A stretch of DNA of 64,000 nucleotides from Siphonodentalium dalli. Its lineage: Eukaryota > Mollusca > Scaphopoda > Gadilida > Siphonodentaliidae. Under the pieces are notes generated by a model. That model saw nothing but the letters and a program-made list of their open reading frames with translations, was not told the DNA's origin and searched no databases. The stretch covers positions 258,262,077 through 258,326,076 of the forward strand of contig CP136061.1 of assembly GCA_032622095.1 (NCBI GenBank), in the 5' to 3' direction. Numbering within the stretch: the stretch's first letter is position 1; each line of letters opens with the position of its first letter. The translations under genes were made by a program, and so were the position numbers. Positions 25,998 through 39,559 of the stretch are shown piece by piece.

Positions 25998-27275
25998 ATA
26001 GGATATCATCGTTTTATTTAGGCTATCATCGTTTTATATAGGCTATCAGCGTTTCATATATATGCTACCATGGTAATATATAAAAGGCTATCAGCGTTTT
26101 ATATAGGCTACTAGCGTTTTATATAGGCTACTAGCGTTTTATATAGGCTATCAGTGTTTTATATAGGCTATCGGCGTTTGATATAGACTATCGTCGTTAT
26201 ATATAGGCTACTAGCGTTTTATATAGGCTATCATCGTTTTATATAGGCTATCATCGTTTTATATAGGCTATCATCGTTTTATATAGGCTATCATCGTTTT
26301 ATATAGGCTATCATCGTTGTATATAGGCCATCAGCGTTTCATATAGGCTATCATCGTGTTATGTAGACTATCAGCGTTTAATATAGGCTATCGTCGTTTT
26401 ATATAGGCTATCATCGTTTTATGTAGGACATCAGTGTTTCATATAGGCTACCAGTGTTTTATATAGGCTATCATCGTTTGATATAGGCTATCAGCGTTTC
26501 ATGTAGGCTACCAGTGTTTTATATCGGATATCAGCGTTTTATATAGACTATCAGCGTTTTATATATGCTATCATCGTTTTATATAGACTATCAGCGTTTT
26601 ATATATGCTATCAGCGTTTTATATAGACTATCAGCGTTTTATATAGGATATCATCGTTTTATATAGACTATCAGCGTTTTATATATGCTATCAGCGTTTT
26701 ATATAGACTATCAGCGTTTTATATATGCTATCAGCGTTTTATATAGACTATCAGCGTTTTATATAGGATATCATCGTTTTATATAGACTATCAGCGTTTT
26801 ATATATGCTATCAGCGTTTTATATAGACTATCAGCGTTTTATATATGCTATCAGCGTTTTATATAGACTATCAGCGTTTTATATAGGATATCATCGTTTT
26901 ATATAGACTATCAGCGTTTTATATATGCTATCAGCGTTTTATATAGACTATCAGCGTTTTATATATGCTATCAGCGTTTTATATAGACTATCAGCGTTTT
27001 ATATAGGATATCATCGTTTTATATATGCTATCAGCGTTTTATATAGACTATCAGCGTTTTATATATGCTATCAGCGTTTTATATAGACTATCAGCGTTTT
27101 ATATATGCTATCAGCGTTTTATATAGACTATCAGCGTTTTATATATGCTATCAGCGTGTTATATAGGCTATCGTCGTTTTATATAGGATATCATCGTTTT
27201 GTATAGGCTATCAGCGTTTTGTATAGGCTATCAGCGTTTTATACAGGCTATCAGCGTTTTATATAGGATATCGCC
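25998..27275 (+). repeat. 20-bp satellite with 120-bp higher-order repeat
   Basis: About 64 units of a 20-bp monomer, core TATCAGCGTTTTATATA. From about 26620 to 27010 a six-monomer block recurs every 120 bp (identical starts at 26641, 26761 and 26881). Confidence 0.95.
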
Positions 27276-28373
27276 ATTTATAATCACTGTATGAACTATT
27301 ACATCGGAAGTCATTATATTGCCGGCTTTGTGGTAGTTCAGGAATGATTTTCTGTTTCTGTTCATTATGATTAAAAATAAAACATTTCGGAACAGAATTA
27401 TATATATGTAATAAATCGTTTTACCAAAAGCTGAACTTTAGATCACAATTAACACCGAAATAGAGATTGATCGTGTAATTATCAACATGTAATCAATGAC
27501 CAGCAAGTATTGTTATTGGGGGCACATACAGTATGAAACGTATTATGAAGACGAAACATTGGGTTTAACGTATGCATGTGCTATTCTTCTGTAAGATAGC
27601 TGAGAACATATCCCGATAAGGATTGATAATCTGGAGCATTAGCCTCATAATCACAACGTGTGTTACGGTTCTATTTCGGGCCAAATAACAACTGTCATGG
27701 TTCTATACAGGAAATTCATTCGAACGATTTGGTAAGAATATAAAGTTGTGAAGCGAACGTTAGAAAATCGATAATGACTATTATAGCCTATGCCATTTAC
27801 ATAATCCAAAATGTATATTAAGAAATAACAGTATACCTATCTAGTAACAGGATATTAAGCGACATAATGTACTTAGTGAATCGGACCACGGTTATGTCAA
27901 ACAAAGGGTGTTGTAGGGTTGCCCTCAATACGCCCTGCACATAGTCATAGTATATTTCAAGTACAGAACCGATTAAATGGGAAGAGAACCGATTCGATTG
28001 ATAGAGAACACACACATACATCAAAATTCGCGGTTTCGTCGTTATGGAATTTTCATTATTATCGCGTTCTTTGGAACAAAGAATCGTATTATCACCAAGA
28101 TGAATACAAAAACTTGTCAAATCTCCCGAATATGATTATTTTTAGTCAATTGATATGTTGTGGTTGTCAAATATCCAATTTTTGTAAAAGAAAGTTCCAA
28201 GGTGTTTTGAATTCCTGTCAGAAAAAAGAAAAAATTGCCAACGAATCCCTCGTATAACGAGCGTCCATGCTCCCGTCGCGCACAAACATTAGACAATTAT
28301 ATAAAGAGCGTTTCAATGAATATAAAGAGCGTTTTAATTATATAAAGATCGTCTCAGCTATGAGCTTCTTATT

Positions 28374-29976
28374 GGTTTTAGAACTATTTATTGTTATGAT
28401 TATGTGGTTATGTCTCCACAATGTCCATGTAATATAGGAATGACTACAAGTGTATCTAATTGTTATATTTCTTGGTAGAGTGGAAAATTATCAGAGGAAA
28501 CTGTGACAAATGTTATGTCTAATCGGACCAATCGTATCCAAACATATATTATTGTAAAGAATTATTTATATACATGTATATATACCTCAAAGTATGGCAC
28601 AATCTTAGCCATATTAGAATGGCGGCCGATGGGCTCTGTTCGTTTACAATATAACATGGAAGAATAGAAAAGGAATTTATTTATTTGTATTGTGCACACA
28701 TATATGAACATGGAATAATAAACGGACACATAATTATCCAATACGGGCACACAACGCATACATGTACCTGAAATAGCAAATCACATTATACTTTCATGAA
28801 TAGTGTTAATGTATAAGATGTCATATCTTATAATGGCGTGGTCACGGCCCGGCACTGTAGGTTGAATATTATATAATTAAGTAAAACTTACATTTAAGAT
28901 GTAAAGGGGTAGGCTGTAGCGAAAGTTGATATTCATGGAGTGGCCGAGACCAATATATGACCTGAAAACTGGGCTTTGGAAAATAGCTGTTGAATGTGCG
29001 AAAATGTAGGTAAATATATAATAACTTATTTTATAGAGAGGGTGCACACGTTTAGTTCATTCGTGATTTGAATCACGTACTCCTAATGCAAATCATGTTC
29101 ACCGAATGTTTACCAGGGTTTAGGGGCATGACTGTCAAATATTTGTGTTACTTCGAGAGAGGTTTCTTGACATAAGATCAAATGTACTTATTTGTACTGC
29201 ATATGCCGATATCTCTATTTGCGTCATAGTTTATTGCATACGTCGAGTGCATCTGAACAATAAGTCAAACAATGACATCGCAATCTTGTATACGCACGTA
29301 GGAATGTTATCTGTGAAATGCATGAGCAAGCTCTCGAATAATTTGTGCTAGTTTTGTAATCTTCAGCACAACATCGTCACTCCATGGTGTGCAATTCGTG
29401 ACATTAAAATTTACAATCACCATTTTGGATCAACTGTCGGAACTATAATTACAACTAATGACACCCACCCCCCCCCCCCCCCTTGTCACCGCCCTTGGAT
29501 ATAACGATTTTCAAGTCTGAGACAACGCGTGAGTTGTCACTTATATGGCAAACAGTACTGTGTGCAAAAAGGTAAGTTTGGTTTGGTTTGGTTTATTATG
29601 ATTCTAGCCGCTAGGCCACACACGACGTTGTCAATTTTACAGGTGACGGAAAGACCACACAGAGGCTTGATTTCAACGAGAAATCGTCCCACTGCGTGTA
29701 GAAACCATCGACCCCCGGAAAGCAACTGACAAACTTGCCCAGATACACGATTCCGGTCACCGTCCCGATGACGGGATTAGAACCAGCTTCGTCAGCGCTG
29801 GACGGCATGTGACGGTGTAATGCGCATGGCACTCTACCGACTGGACCACCGGGGCCCCGAAAAAGGCAAGTTGTGGCAGGGTTTGGCAATTACCCCCACC
29901 TCACCTCACGGTCAAACTTATCAACATTTGAGATAATTTACATAGTAATGTCGTGCCAGCCATGGAATTCCAGACT
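28374..29976 (+). repeat. Segmental duplication, copy 1
   Basis: Matches 30381-31911 with high identity from GGTTTTAGA through CCAGCCATGGAATTCCAGACT. Contains a minus-strand SINE that is truncated in copy 2. Confidence 0.93.
29740..29857 (-). mobile_element. tRNA-derived SINE
   Basis: On the minus strand GGTGGTCCAGTCGGTAGAGTGCC (A-box region) precedes GGTTCTAATCCCG (B box). The corresponding part of copy 2 (about 31741-31820) lacks the A-box end. Confidence 0.65.
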
Positions 29977-30380
29977 CAATGGCTCAATAAATATAAAGAG
30001 CGTCCATGCTCCCGTCACCCACAATGCCTCAATTAATATAAAAAAGTTTCAATTATATAAAGAGCGTCTCAATGTCTCAATGGATATAAGGAGCGTTTTA
30101 ATTATATAAGGGGCGCATCAATGTCCCAATGATTATGAAGAAGGTTTCAATTATATAAAGAGCGTATCAATGTCTCAATGAATATAAAGAACGTTTCAAT
30201 TATATACAGAGCGTCTCAATAAATATAAGGAGCGTTTTAATTATATAAAGAGCGCATCAATGTCTCAATGAATATGAAGAACGTTTCAATTATATTAAGA
30301 GCGCATCAATGTCTCAATACATATAAAGAGCGTTTCAATTATATAAAGAGCGTTTTAGTTATACAAAGAGCTTCTGTTAT
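29977..30380 (+). repeat. Minisatellite ATATAAAGAGCGTTTCAATT
   Basis: Irregular 20-50 bp units alternating ATATAAAGAGCGT and CTCAATGTCTCAATGAAT. A short stretch of the same array precedes copy 1 at 28290-28360. Confidence 0.85.
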
Positions 30381-31911
30381 GGTTTTAGACTTATTTATTA
30401 TTATGTGGTTATGTCTCTATGGTGTCCGTGTAATGTATGAATGACAGCAAGTGTATTTAATTGGTATATTTCCTGGTAGAGTGGAAAATTGTCAGAGGAA
30501 ATTCTGACAAATGTTATGTCTAATCGGACTAATCGTATCTAAACATATATTATTGCGAATAATTATTTATATCTATATACCGTAAAGTATGGCACAAACT
30601 TAACCATATTAGAATGGCGGCCGATGGGCTTAGTTCGTTTACAATATAACATGGAAGAATAGGAAAGGGTGGGAATTTATTTATTTGTATTGTGCACACA
30701 TATATGAACATGGAATAATACACGGACACATAATTATCCAATACGGGCACACAACGCACACATGGACCTCAAATAGCAAATCACATTATACTTTCATGAA
30801 TAGTGTTAATGTATAAGATGTCATATCTTATAATGGCTAAAACGCGTGCTCACGGCCCAGCAATGTAGGTTAAATATTATATAATTATGTAAAACTTACA
30901 TTTAAGATGTAAAGGGGTATAGGCTGTAGCGAGAGTTGATGTTCGTGGAGTGGTCGAGACCAATATATGACCTGAATACTGGGCTTTGGAAAATAGCTGT
31001 TGAATGTGCGAAAATGTAGGTAAATATATAATAACTTATGTTATAGAGAGGGTGCACACGTTTAATTCATTCGTGATTTGAATCACGTACTCCTAATGCA
31101 AATCATGTTCACCGAATGTTTACCAGGGTTTGGGGGCATGACTGTCAAATATTTGTGTTACTTCGAGAGAGGTTTCTTGACATAAGATCAAATGTACTAA
31201 TTTGTACTGCATATGCCGATATCTCTATTTGCGTCATAGTTTATTGCATACGTCGAGTGCATCTGAACAATAAGTTAAACAATGACATCGCAATCTTGTA
31301 TACGCACGTAGGAATGTTATCTGTGAAATGCATGAGCAAGCTCTCGAATAATTTGTGCTAGTTTTGTAATCTTCAGCACAACATCGTCACTTCATGGTTG
31401 CAATTGGTGACATTAAAATTTACAATCACCATTTTGGATCAACTGTCGGGCCGATAAATACAACTAATGACACCCACCCCATTGTCACCGCCTTGGATAT
31501 AACGATCTTCAAGTCTGAGACAACGCGTGAGTTGCCACTTATATGGCAAACAGTATTGTGTGCAAAAAGGCAAGTTTGGTTTGTTTTTTATGGTTCTAGC
31601 CGCTAGGCCAAACACGACGTTGTCAATTTCACAGGTGGCGGAAAGACCACGCAGAGGCTTGATTTTACCGAGAAATCGTCCCACTGCGTGTAGAAACCAT
31701 CGACCCCCGGAAAGCAACTGACAAACTTGCCCAGATACACGATTCCGGTCACCCTCCCCATGACGGGATTAGAACCAGCTTCGTCAGCGCTGGACGGCCT
31801 GTGACGGTGTAATGCACATGACAGTTACCCCCACTTCACCTCACGGTCAAACTTTTCAACATTTGAGATAATTTACATAGTAATGTCGTGCCAGCCATGG
31901 AATTCCAGACT
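30381..31911 (+). repeat. Segmental duplication, copy 2
   Basis: Partner of 28374-29976; about 70 bp shorter because of a deletion near 31820. Confidence 0.93.
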
Positions 31912-31975
31912 ATCAACATATTTTATCAAAGTTCTGGTTGGGACAACCGAGATGTCCCATTTGCGCCACGCCACT

Positions 31976-33135
31976 GGCGGTTACTCCAGGATGTATTGGT
32001 CAAACCTTACACCACATGGAACAAAGTAGTCACATAGACTGGCGGTTACTCCGGGATGTATTGGTCAAACCTTACACCACATGGAACAAAGTAGTCACAT
32101 AGACTGGCGGTTATTCCAGGATGTATTGGTCAAACCTTACACCACATGGAACAAAGTAGTCACATAGACTGGCGGTTACTCCAGGATGTATTGGTCAAAC
32201 CTTACATCACATGGAACAAAGTAGTCACATAGACTGGCGGTTACTCCAGGATGTATTGGTCAAACCTTACACCACATGGAACAAAGTAGTCACATAGACT
32301 GGCGGTTACTCCAGGATGTATTGGTCAAACCTTACACCACATGGAACAAAGTAGTCACATAGACTGGCGGTTACTCCAGGATGTATTGGTCAAACCTTAC
32401 ACCACATGGAACCAAGTAGTCACATAGACTGGCGGTTACTTCAGGATGTATTGGTCAAACCTTACACCACATGGAATAAAGTAGTCACATAGACTGGCGG
32501 TTACTCCAGGATGTATTGGTCAAACCTTACACCACATGGAACAAAGTAGTCACATAGACTGGCGGTTACTCCAGGATGTATTGGTCAAACCTTACACCAC
32601 ATGGAATAAAGTAGTCACATAGACTGGCGGTTACTCCAGGATGTATTGGTCAAACCTTACACCACATGGAATAAAGTAGTCACATAGACTGGCGGTTACT
32701 CCAGGATGTATTGGTCAAACCTTACACCACATGTAATAAAGTAGTCACATAGACTGGCGGTTACTCCAGGATGTATTGGTCAAACCTTACACCACGTGGA
32801 ATAAAGTTGTCACATAGACTGGCGGTTACTCCAGGATGTATTGGTCAAACCTTACACCACATGGAATACAGTAGTCACATAGACTGGCGGTTACTCCAGG
32901 ATGTATTGGTCAAACCTTGCACCACATGGAACAAAGTAGTCACATAGACTGGCGGTTACTCCAGGATGTATTGGTCAAACCTTACACCACATGGAATAAA
33001 GTAGTCACATGGCGGTTACTCCAGGATGTATTGGTCAAACCTTACACCACATGGAACAAAGTAGTCACATAGACTGGCGGTTACTCCAGGATGTATTGGT
33101 CAAACCTTACACCACATGGAACAAAGTAGTCACAT
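31976..33135 (+). repeat. 65-bp minisatellite (about 18 units)
   Basis: The unit starts GGCGGTTACTCCAGGATG and ends GTCACATAGACT. Units are nearly identical; one near 33010 is 6 bp shorter. Confidence 0.95.
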
Positions 33136-35170
33136 GACTTCAGAATATATGGTGTTCTTCATGCATGGCGGCAATTTGCTTGATATTCACCAAAATCCAA
33201 TCTGACGACCAAGATGGCGACCGAAATGCGATTTTGTTCCATATTTCGCCACACATCTTTTGTCTCTGTGTGAAAAATTGGCAGTTTGGTATTCGAAGTA
33301 AACATTTTTCAGATAAAAGTCAAATTTTCGCAACCAAATGAGACCATAATAAGCATTATTGACCGGATATGTCTAACCGACATCACGTTTTTTTTCAAAT
33401 GCCGATATAATCCTGTCAAAGCCGAATTGACGTTCATCATCTATTATTTCTTCTGCTTCGAATCAGTGAGTGTTATTGTTTCGACAAATGCACCCATACC
33501 AATACATGTGTAGGGAACATCCTGGCTAGGATTTCCATTATATTTGTGTTTAGGAATATTCCCAAAAAATGGCGACAGATAGCGTTATTTTCACGACAGC
33601 TCCACCAATACGTAAGTATACTTGCTTGCAGAAAGCCATGTCGAGATAAGTCTTTAAAACACATGCAGAGCTAGAAACTGGGCTACTATAGCAGACTAAA
33701 CGTATGTCACTACAATTTCCACCAGAACATAGAGTCGAATTATAAAAAGAAGTAAATTCACTGCGCATTATAGCGTGTATATTATAATTTGACCACATAA
33801 ACTGAATCAAATTCTACTATACACGCCGATCCGCAGTGTATTTATTTCTTAATTAAATACATACATGCATACAAGGATGCAAACAAGGAATAATAAATAT
33901 GCAAAGCTATTTCAATATTGAAAAAAAAAACATCACAACATTGTTCTTCGAAATGTATGCCCGCCTTATCACTGTCTATACAAAAGTCCAACATAGCTAT
34001 ATACCAGCCCAACCGCGCTGACCGTATTATAACGACACTCATTGTCACTTGGAAAACTGGGGTTAAAATAGGTTAAATTGTTCTGATAATATGTTTTCCA
34101 AACCTGTATTTATAGTGTGAAATGTGTTGTATATAGACCAAAAGTCGAATATAGTCATACTACAGGACGAATATTTGGACAGCAATGGTTCTGTCAAATT
34201 TTGGTCAGCTTTACTGAGATGCATGCAGTTGGAAATTGTAAAATGGACACCGCCAACGGAAACAGTCTCGCAACATCCCATTGTCCATTATATCACAGTT
34301 CGTCTTTTATCATTTTATACCATAATCGCCTATTATATTGTGTGTCTACTGTGGTTGTAAATGTTCAAACGTAATTCCATGTGTTAAACATTTATAACCA
34401 TCATAGGACTACATCGCATTTAGCAAAATAGTTCCTATGTCACATGCATTGAAAATTAGAAGTTGTCGTGATATCAACTAGATATGAGGGAAATCGCCTT
34501 CATTTCAATCAAATGTAGCTTGCTAATGTTATATGAACTAGGAAATATATGAATGCTAATTCCAAGTGACTGATCGTTCAGAAACAGGCTGACGTCATGA
34601 CGTAAATGTGTGCATCAGTATGCATGACACACATTCCTTATAACGTCGTGTTTGTGTCTCTCGGTGTGGATACACATTCAAGGTAAACTAGCGAAGTAGT
34701 TGAATTCGCGGAATAAATCAGAAATAATAATTACGGCATAAATAAAATACACCCACAGTAACCGAGAGTACATAATTTTCACCACTCGCGTATTGTGGTT
34801 TTAAAACCACAATTTTGTATTTTCGGCTACTGTGAGTGTATTCTATATATCTCGTCTGATGACAATGGTAATACGCGACTGCATGCATGTGACGTTCAGA
34901 AGATTCAGCGGAAGACGCCTGTCACAAATCTGGTGAGGTGTAGGTGCATATATATTTCAGAATCCAATCTCCATTCAGTCGCATAACGATTATAGTTCCA
35001 TGTCCTCAGTGTAGCTTAAATATGCCCAATACGTCCGATATGACACCATCACACACCATATGTGCGTTTTATATACATGTAGGGTACTAGGAAACAATTA
35101 GATCAATGAGCCATTAATATAGGAGGATTTGATTGACAGATATACATGCACTTTAAAACATGAATATTTG
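33136..35170. other. Gene-free region
   Basis: No supported gene. An imperfect hairpin at about 34746-34843 contains the palindrome GTGGTTTTAAAACCAC at its centre. Confidence 0.5.
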
Positions 35171-35204
35171 CGAGGCTAGCACAAATGACAACGGTCGTCT
35201 TTTA

Positions 35205-36400
35205 TGAAGAGCGGGCGGCCATGCTTCCGTCGCCCAGTAACAAAGAGTGGCCATGCTTCCGTCGCCCAGTAACGAAGAGCGGCCATGCTTCCGTCGCCCA
35301 GTAACACAGAACGCTATTTGTGATCATGTTTGACTTATTACTTATTTGTGATCATGTTTGACTTATTACTTATTTGTGATCATGTTTGACTTATTACTTA
35401 TTTGAGATCATGTTTGACTTATTACTTATTTGCGATCTTGTCAATATTCACGATGTCTATGTAGTGACCATGATTGCAAGTATATAGTCTGTGTTTAGTT
35501 AGTCTGGTAAGCGGAAACTGGCTGAGGAAATTATAATATATTTAGTGTCAAATCTGACCTAGCATCTTTAAATATATTTGTACCTGTCTCTCAAGAATGG
35601 CACAATCTTAGCCATAATATAATGGCGGCCGATAGTTATGGTGCGTTTACAATAGGAAGAATAGCAAAGGTTGGGAATTAAATCGTATATGGATAATATG
35701 TTGTACCCTCAATCATTATAACAACACGAAATAATATACTTATAGGTAACGTATATACATGTACGCCATGTAGAGAGAAAATCATATTAAAGTAACGAAT
35801 ATTGAGAGTCAATATATAGTATGCCCTATCTTATTTTAATTTGAAAAGTGTGTAAACGGTCACCGGCCCTGATGGTATAGGATAGTACATTGTATGTCAT
35901 TAAGTATCTTGTGAAGAGCTTCAACGAGCGTCGCCCAATACAAAAGCTCGCTCTGAATAATGATAATGAGCTTTTGTGATCATTTTCGACATATTACTTA
36001 CGTGTGATTTTCACGATGGCTATGTAATACCAATGATTGTAATTATATGTTTCACTTTTTATTTTGTCTGGTAAGCTGAAATTGTCTGAGGAAATTCTAA
36101 CATATTTGTTGTCAAATCCGACCGAGCGTATTTACACATATTTGATTGTAACGAAATAGGTATAGAATGACACAAACTTAGCCATATTAGAATGACGCCG
36201 ATCGGCATGGTGCGTTCGCAATATCAACAGAAGAATAGCAAAGGGTAGGTAACGTATATACACGTACGCCATGTAGTGAGCAAATCACATTAAAGTAACG
36301 AATATTGATTGGCAATATATATTATGCCCTATCTTATACTTTTTCTTAAGCGCGTAAACGGCCCCCGGCCCTGATGGTAGAATAGTATGTAATTGAGTAA
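35205..36400 (+). repeat. Older diverged copies of the 28.4/30.4 kb repeat family
   Basis: GCTTCCGTCGCCCAGTAAC occurs three times at 35225-35305. Then two blocks (about 35590-35900 and 36160-36400) repeat TGGCACAATCTTAGCCAT, AATGGCGGCCGAT and ATTATGCCCTATCTTA-type sequence. Confidence 0.75.
35320..35430 (+). repeat. 28-bp tandem repeat (4 units)
   Basis: Unit GTGATCATGTTTGACTTATT with ACTTATTT. Confidence 0.92.
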
Positions 36401-36844
36401 ACAATATACAATATACGTATTATTTCAGTATAACCAGGAACTAGACCGATCTCAGGCTTGCAGACAGGGCTGCACCTTTAATTGATTTTCTACAGTTGGA
36501 TTCGCGAAGATTTAAGTTGATATACTATGATTGGAAGGACGTAGGCCTATACTCATAAAACATGTGCACCGACTGTCACCCGGTAAACACGGTTCGTGCA
36601 GTCCACTTTCATGTCAGTATTGTTCTTGTCATGGCGAGTAATCGGTTCTTGTTTTTTCTTGACATTAGATAAGATATGGTTATATTTCTCTCTGCATGCT
36701 AGTAATTTATGCATGTAAACATCGATTGTATTTTAACTGCTTGTTAAACAAGTACCACCGAGTTGTATATCTGTATATGAATGTTATCTGATATACGATA
36801 TTAACCCCGAATGAACGACCCACCGAAATGCGTTGTAGTTTTGT

Positions 36845-37000
36845 AATCTGCAGCACATGACTGCCAGATCACGGGTGATAGCATTAAAGTGCACAGTAAT
36901 ATGCAGTACATGACTGCCAGATCACGGGTGATATCATTAAAGTGCATAGTAACCTGCAACACGTGACTGACACATCACGGGTGAGATAATAAAATGATTA
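36845..37000 (+). repeat. Short tandem repeat (3 units)
   Basis: Units of about 55 bp with ACATGACTGCCAGATCACGG and CATTAAAGTGCA. Confidence 0.8.
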
Positions 37001-37443
37001 GCAATATGTAGTGATTTGAAACACTCTGCTGCGGCTCACAGTGAATAACATTTTTCAATAAATTTCAATAACTTATGTAACAACATTGCCAGAACACAAA
37101 TGCCATTCTTCGATATGCATTTAATGAAGTGGTCTCGTTGACTAAATCGTTCTCGTTCGTTGATCGTTGTTTATTCGGATCGAGTGAACGACTCGCTGTT
37201 TACATTTTTGCATACATATATATATTTCGGACGTCGTGTTCTACGAAATGACACATAATAATCGGCTAACAGTGCATTCTTCAAATTGTTGTAGCACCGA
37301 GTCGTAAATTATCATTTTTAAGTAATGAAATGATCACTTAATATGTCTTTAAATTTTACGATTATCGCACTGTTTGACTCAAGAACTACTTTATTTTGAA
37401 CCACGCCGCCATCTGTTCTATTGCTCGTCCCCCCGTACCCCAT

Positions 37444-38533
37444 TAAATAGGAGACCATCAGACAACACATGGATAAGACATACGTATTACCAATACTGGA
37501 TGATTATTACAGTAATCACCAGTTAATCATCCCTGCATCCCGTTTATAGGAGACCATCAGACAACACATGGATAAGACATACGTATTACCAATACTGGAT
37601 GATTATTACAGTAATCACCAGTTAATCATCCCTGCATCCCGTTTACAGGAGACCATCAGACAACACATGGATAAGACATACGTATTACCAATACTGGATG
37701 ATTATTACAGTAATCAGCAGTTAATCATCCCTGCATCCCGTTTATAGGAGACCATCAGACAACACATGGATAAGACATACGTATTACCAATACTGGATGA
37801 TTATTACAGTAATCACCAGTTAATCATCCCTGCATCCCGTTTATAGGAGACCATCACACAACACATGGATAAGACATACGTATTACCAATACTGGATGAT
37901 TATTACAATAATCATCAGTTAATCATCCCTGCATCCCGTTTATAGGAGACCATCAGACAACACAAGGATAAGACATACGTATTACCAATACTGGATGATT
38001 ATTACAGTAATCACCAGTTAATCATCCCTGCATCCCGTTTATAGGAGACCATCAGACAACACATGGATAAGACATACGTATTACCAATACTTGATGATTA
38101 TTACAGTAATCACCAGTTAATCATCCCTGCATCCCGTTTATATGAGACCATCAGACAACACATGGATAAGACATACGTATTACCAATACTGGATGATTAT
38201 TACAGTAATCACCACTTAATCATCCCTGCATCCCGTTTATAGGAGACCATCAGACAACACATGGATAAGACATACGTATTACCAATACTGGATGATTATT
38301 ACAGTAATCAGCAGTTAATCATCCCTGCATCCCGTTTATAGGAGACCATCAGACAACACATGGATAATGCATACGTATTACTAATACTGGATGATTATTA
38401 CAGTAATCACCAGTTAATCACCCCTGCATCCCGTTTATAGGAGACCATCAGACAACACATGGATAATGCATACGTATTACTAATACTTGATGATTATTAC
38501 AGTAATCACCAGTTAATCATCCCTGCATCCCGT
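37444..38533 (+). repeat. 99-bp minisatellite (11 units)
   Basis: The unit begins AGGAGACCATCAGACAACAC and ends CCCTGCATCCCGTTTAT; starts lie at 37452, 37551, 37650 and onward. Only scattered substitutions. Confidence 0.95.
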
Positions 38534-39559
38534 TTTCGATTTTGGTGGGCTATCTGCAATATTGATCAAAACAAACCAAATAGAAAATAACAACGATAAT
38601 TAAAGCTATTACCATCACATGCAAGGCATATGGATTGAGTCGGTATGATGCTAAGGGTACGTTCATACGCTGGCAATATTGCACTGCAAACTGCAAAAAT
38701 GCCAGCTGCAAAGGTTGTTTTGTTTTGTTTTGTTAGATGGCATTTTTGCCAGCTACCGACTAGCTCGTGCTGGGTCGTGGTTGGTCATCAACAATCAACG
38801 GTGATAAATTATAACGGCGTATACCTCTCTGTCGGTGACCACAACACAAGGCCACCAACAATAATTGATTGTGTCTGTATCGTCCTTGATACGATCGAAT
38901 GGGATCAGGGTGTATTCTCTGTGATTCTCATACACACTTAGTTATACATGTTTACGGATCTCCGTTATATGAGGATATGATGATATGGCCTGATACAAAG
39001 AGTACCAAAAGTGATGCTTCCCGAGTCATAAATGTGGAGCAATATGGGAGGTGGTGGCAGGACTCACTATGAGTATCCATGCATTGCTCCAAATGTGCTT
39101 ACTTCAGTGAGCGTGTACAAATTCTCAATTGTTATCGAAATGGTCATGCATCAATCAGAATGGCACATTGAGATATCACTCAATTCAGATCAAGCTGGGG
39201 TTCGAATACGTGCCAACACTATCTACCCAGACTGCGATATCGATGTAATTGTAGTGGTTTAAAAGTGACTGCTTATGTCGTGGTGGTGGTGCGGGGTCTA
39301 ACAGTAGGGACAATGGGATGTTAGTCTTTGGCATTGATAAAGCATATATGGGCCTATATAATTATTCATGCAATTTGAATAACAATATATTGTATGCTTT
39401 TGATTAACTTGTGTTACTTTTTATTTGATTTCTTTGTTTTGTTTAACATCAGCACCACGTACCCCCGTTGTTCTTAACTTGATACCCAGGAAGATTTGAA
39501 TTCGTCGGTTATCTTCGTTGAGCAAAGTGCGGACCCACCATCTCTAGGTGATGTTTATT

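Noticed and set aside
25998-27275. CRISPR-like regular array
   Set aside because: The 20-bp units are directly tandem with no unique spacers, in eukaryotic DNA. The 65-bp and 99-bp arrays fail for the same reason.
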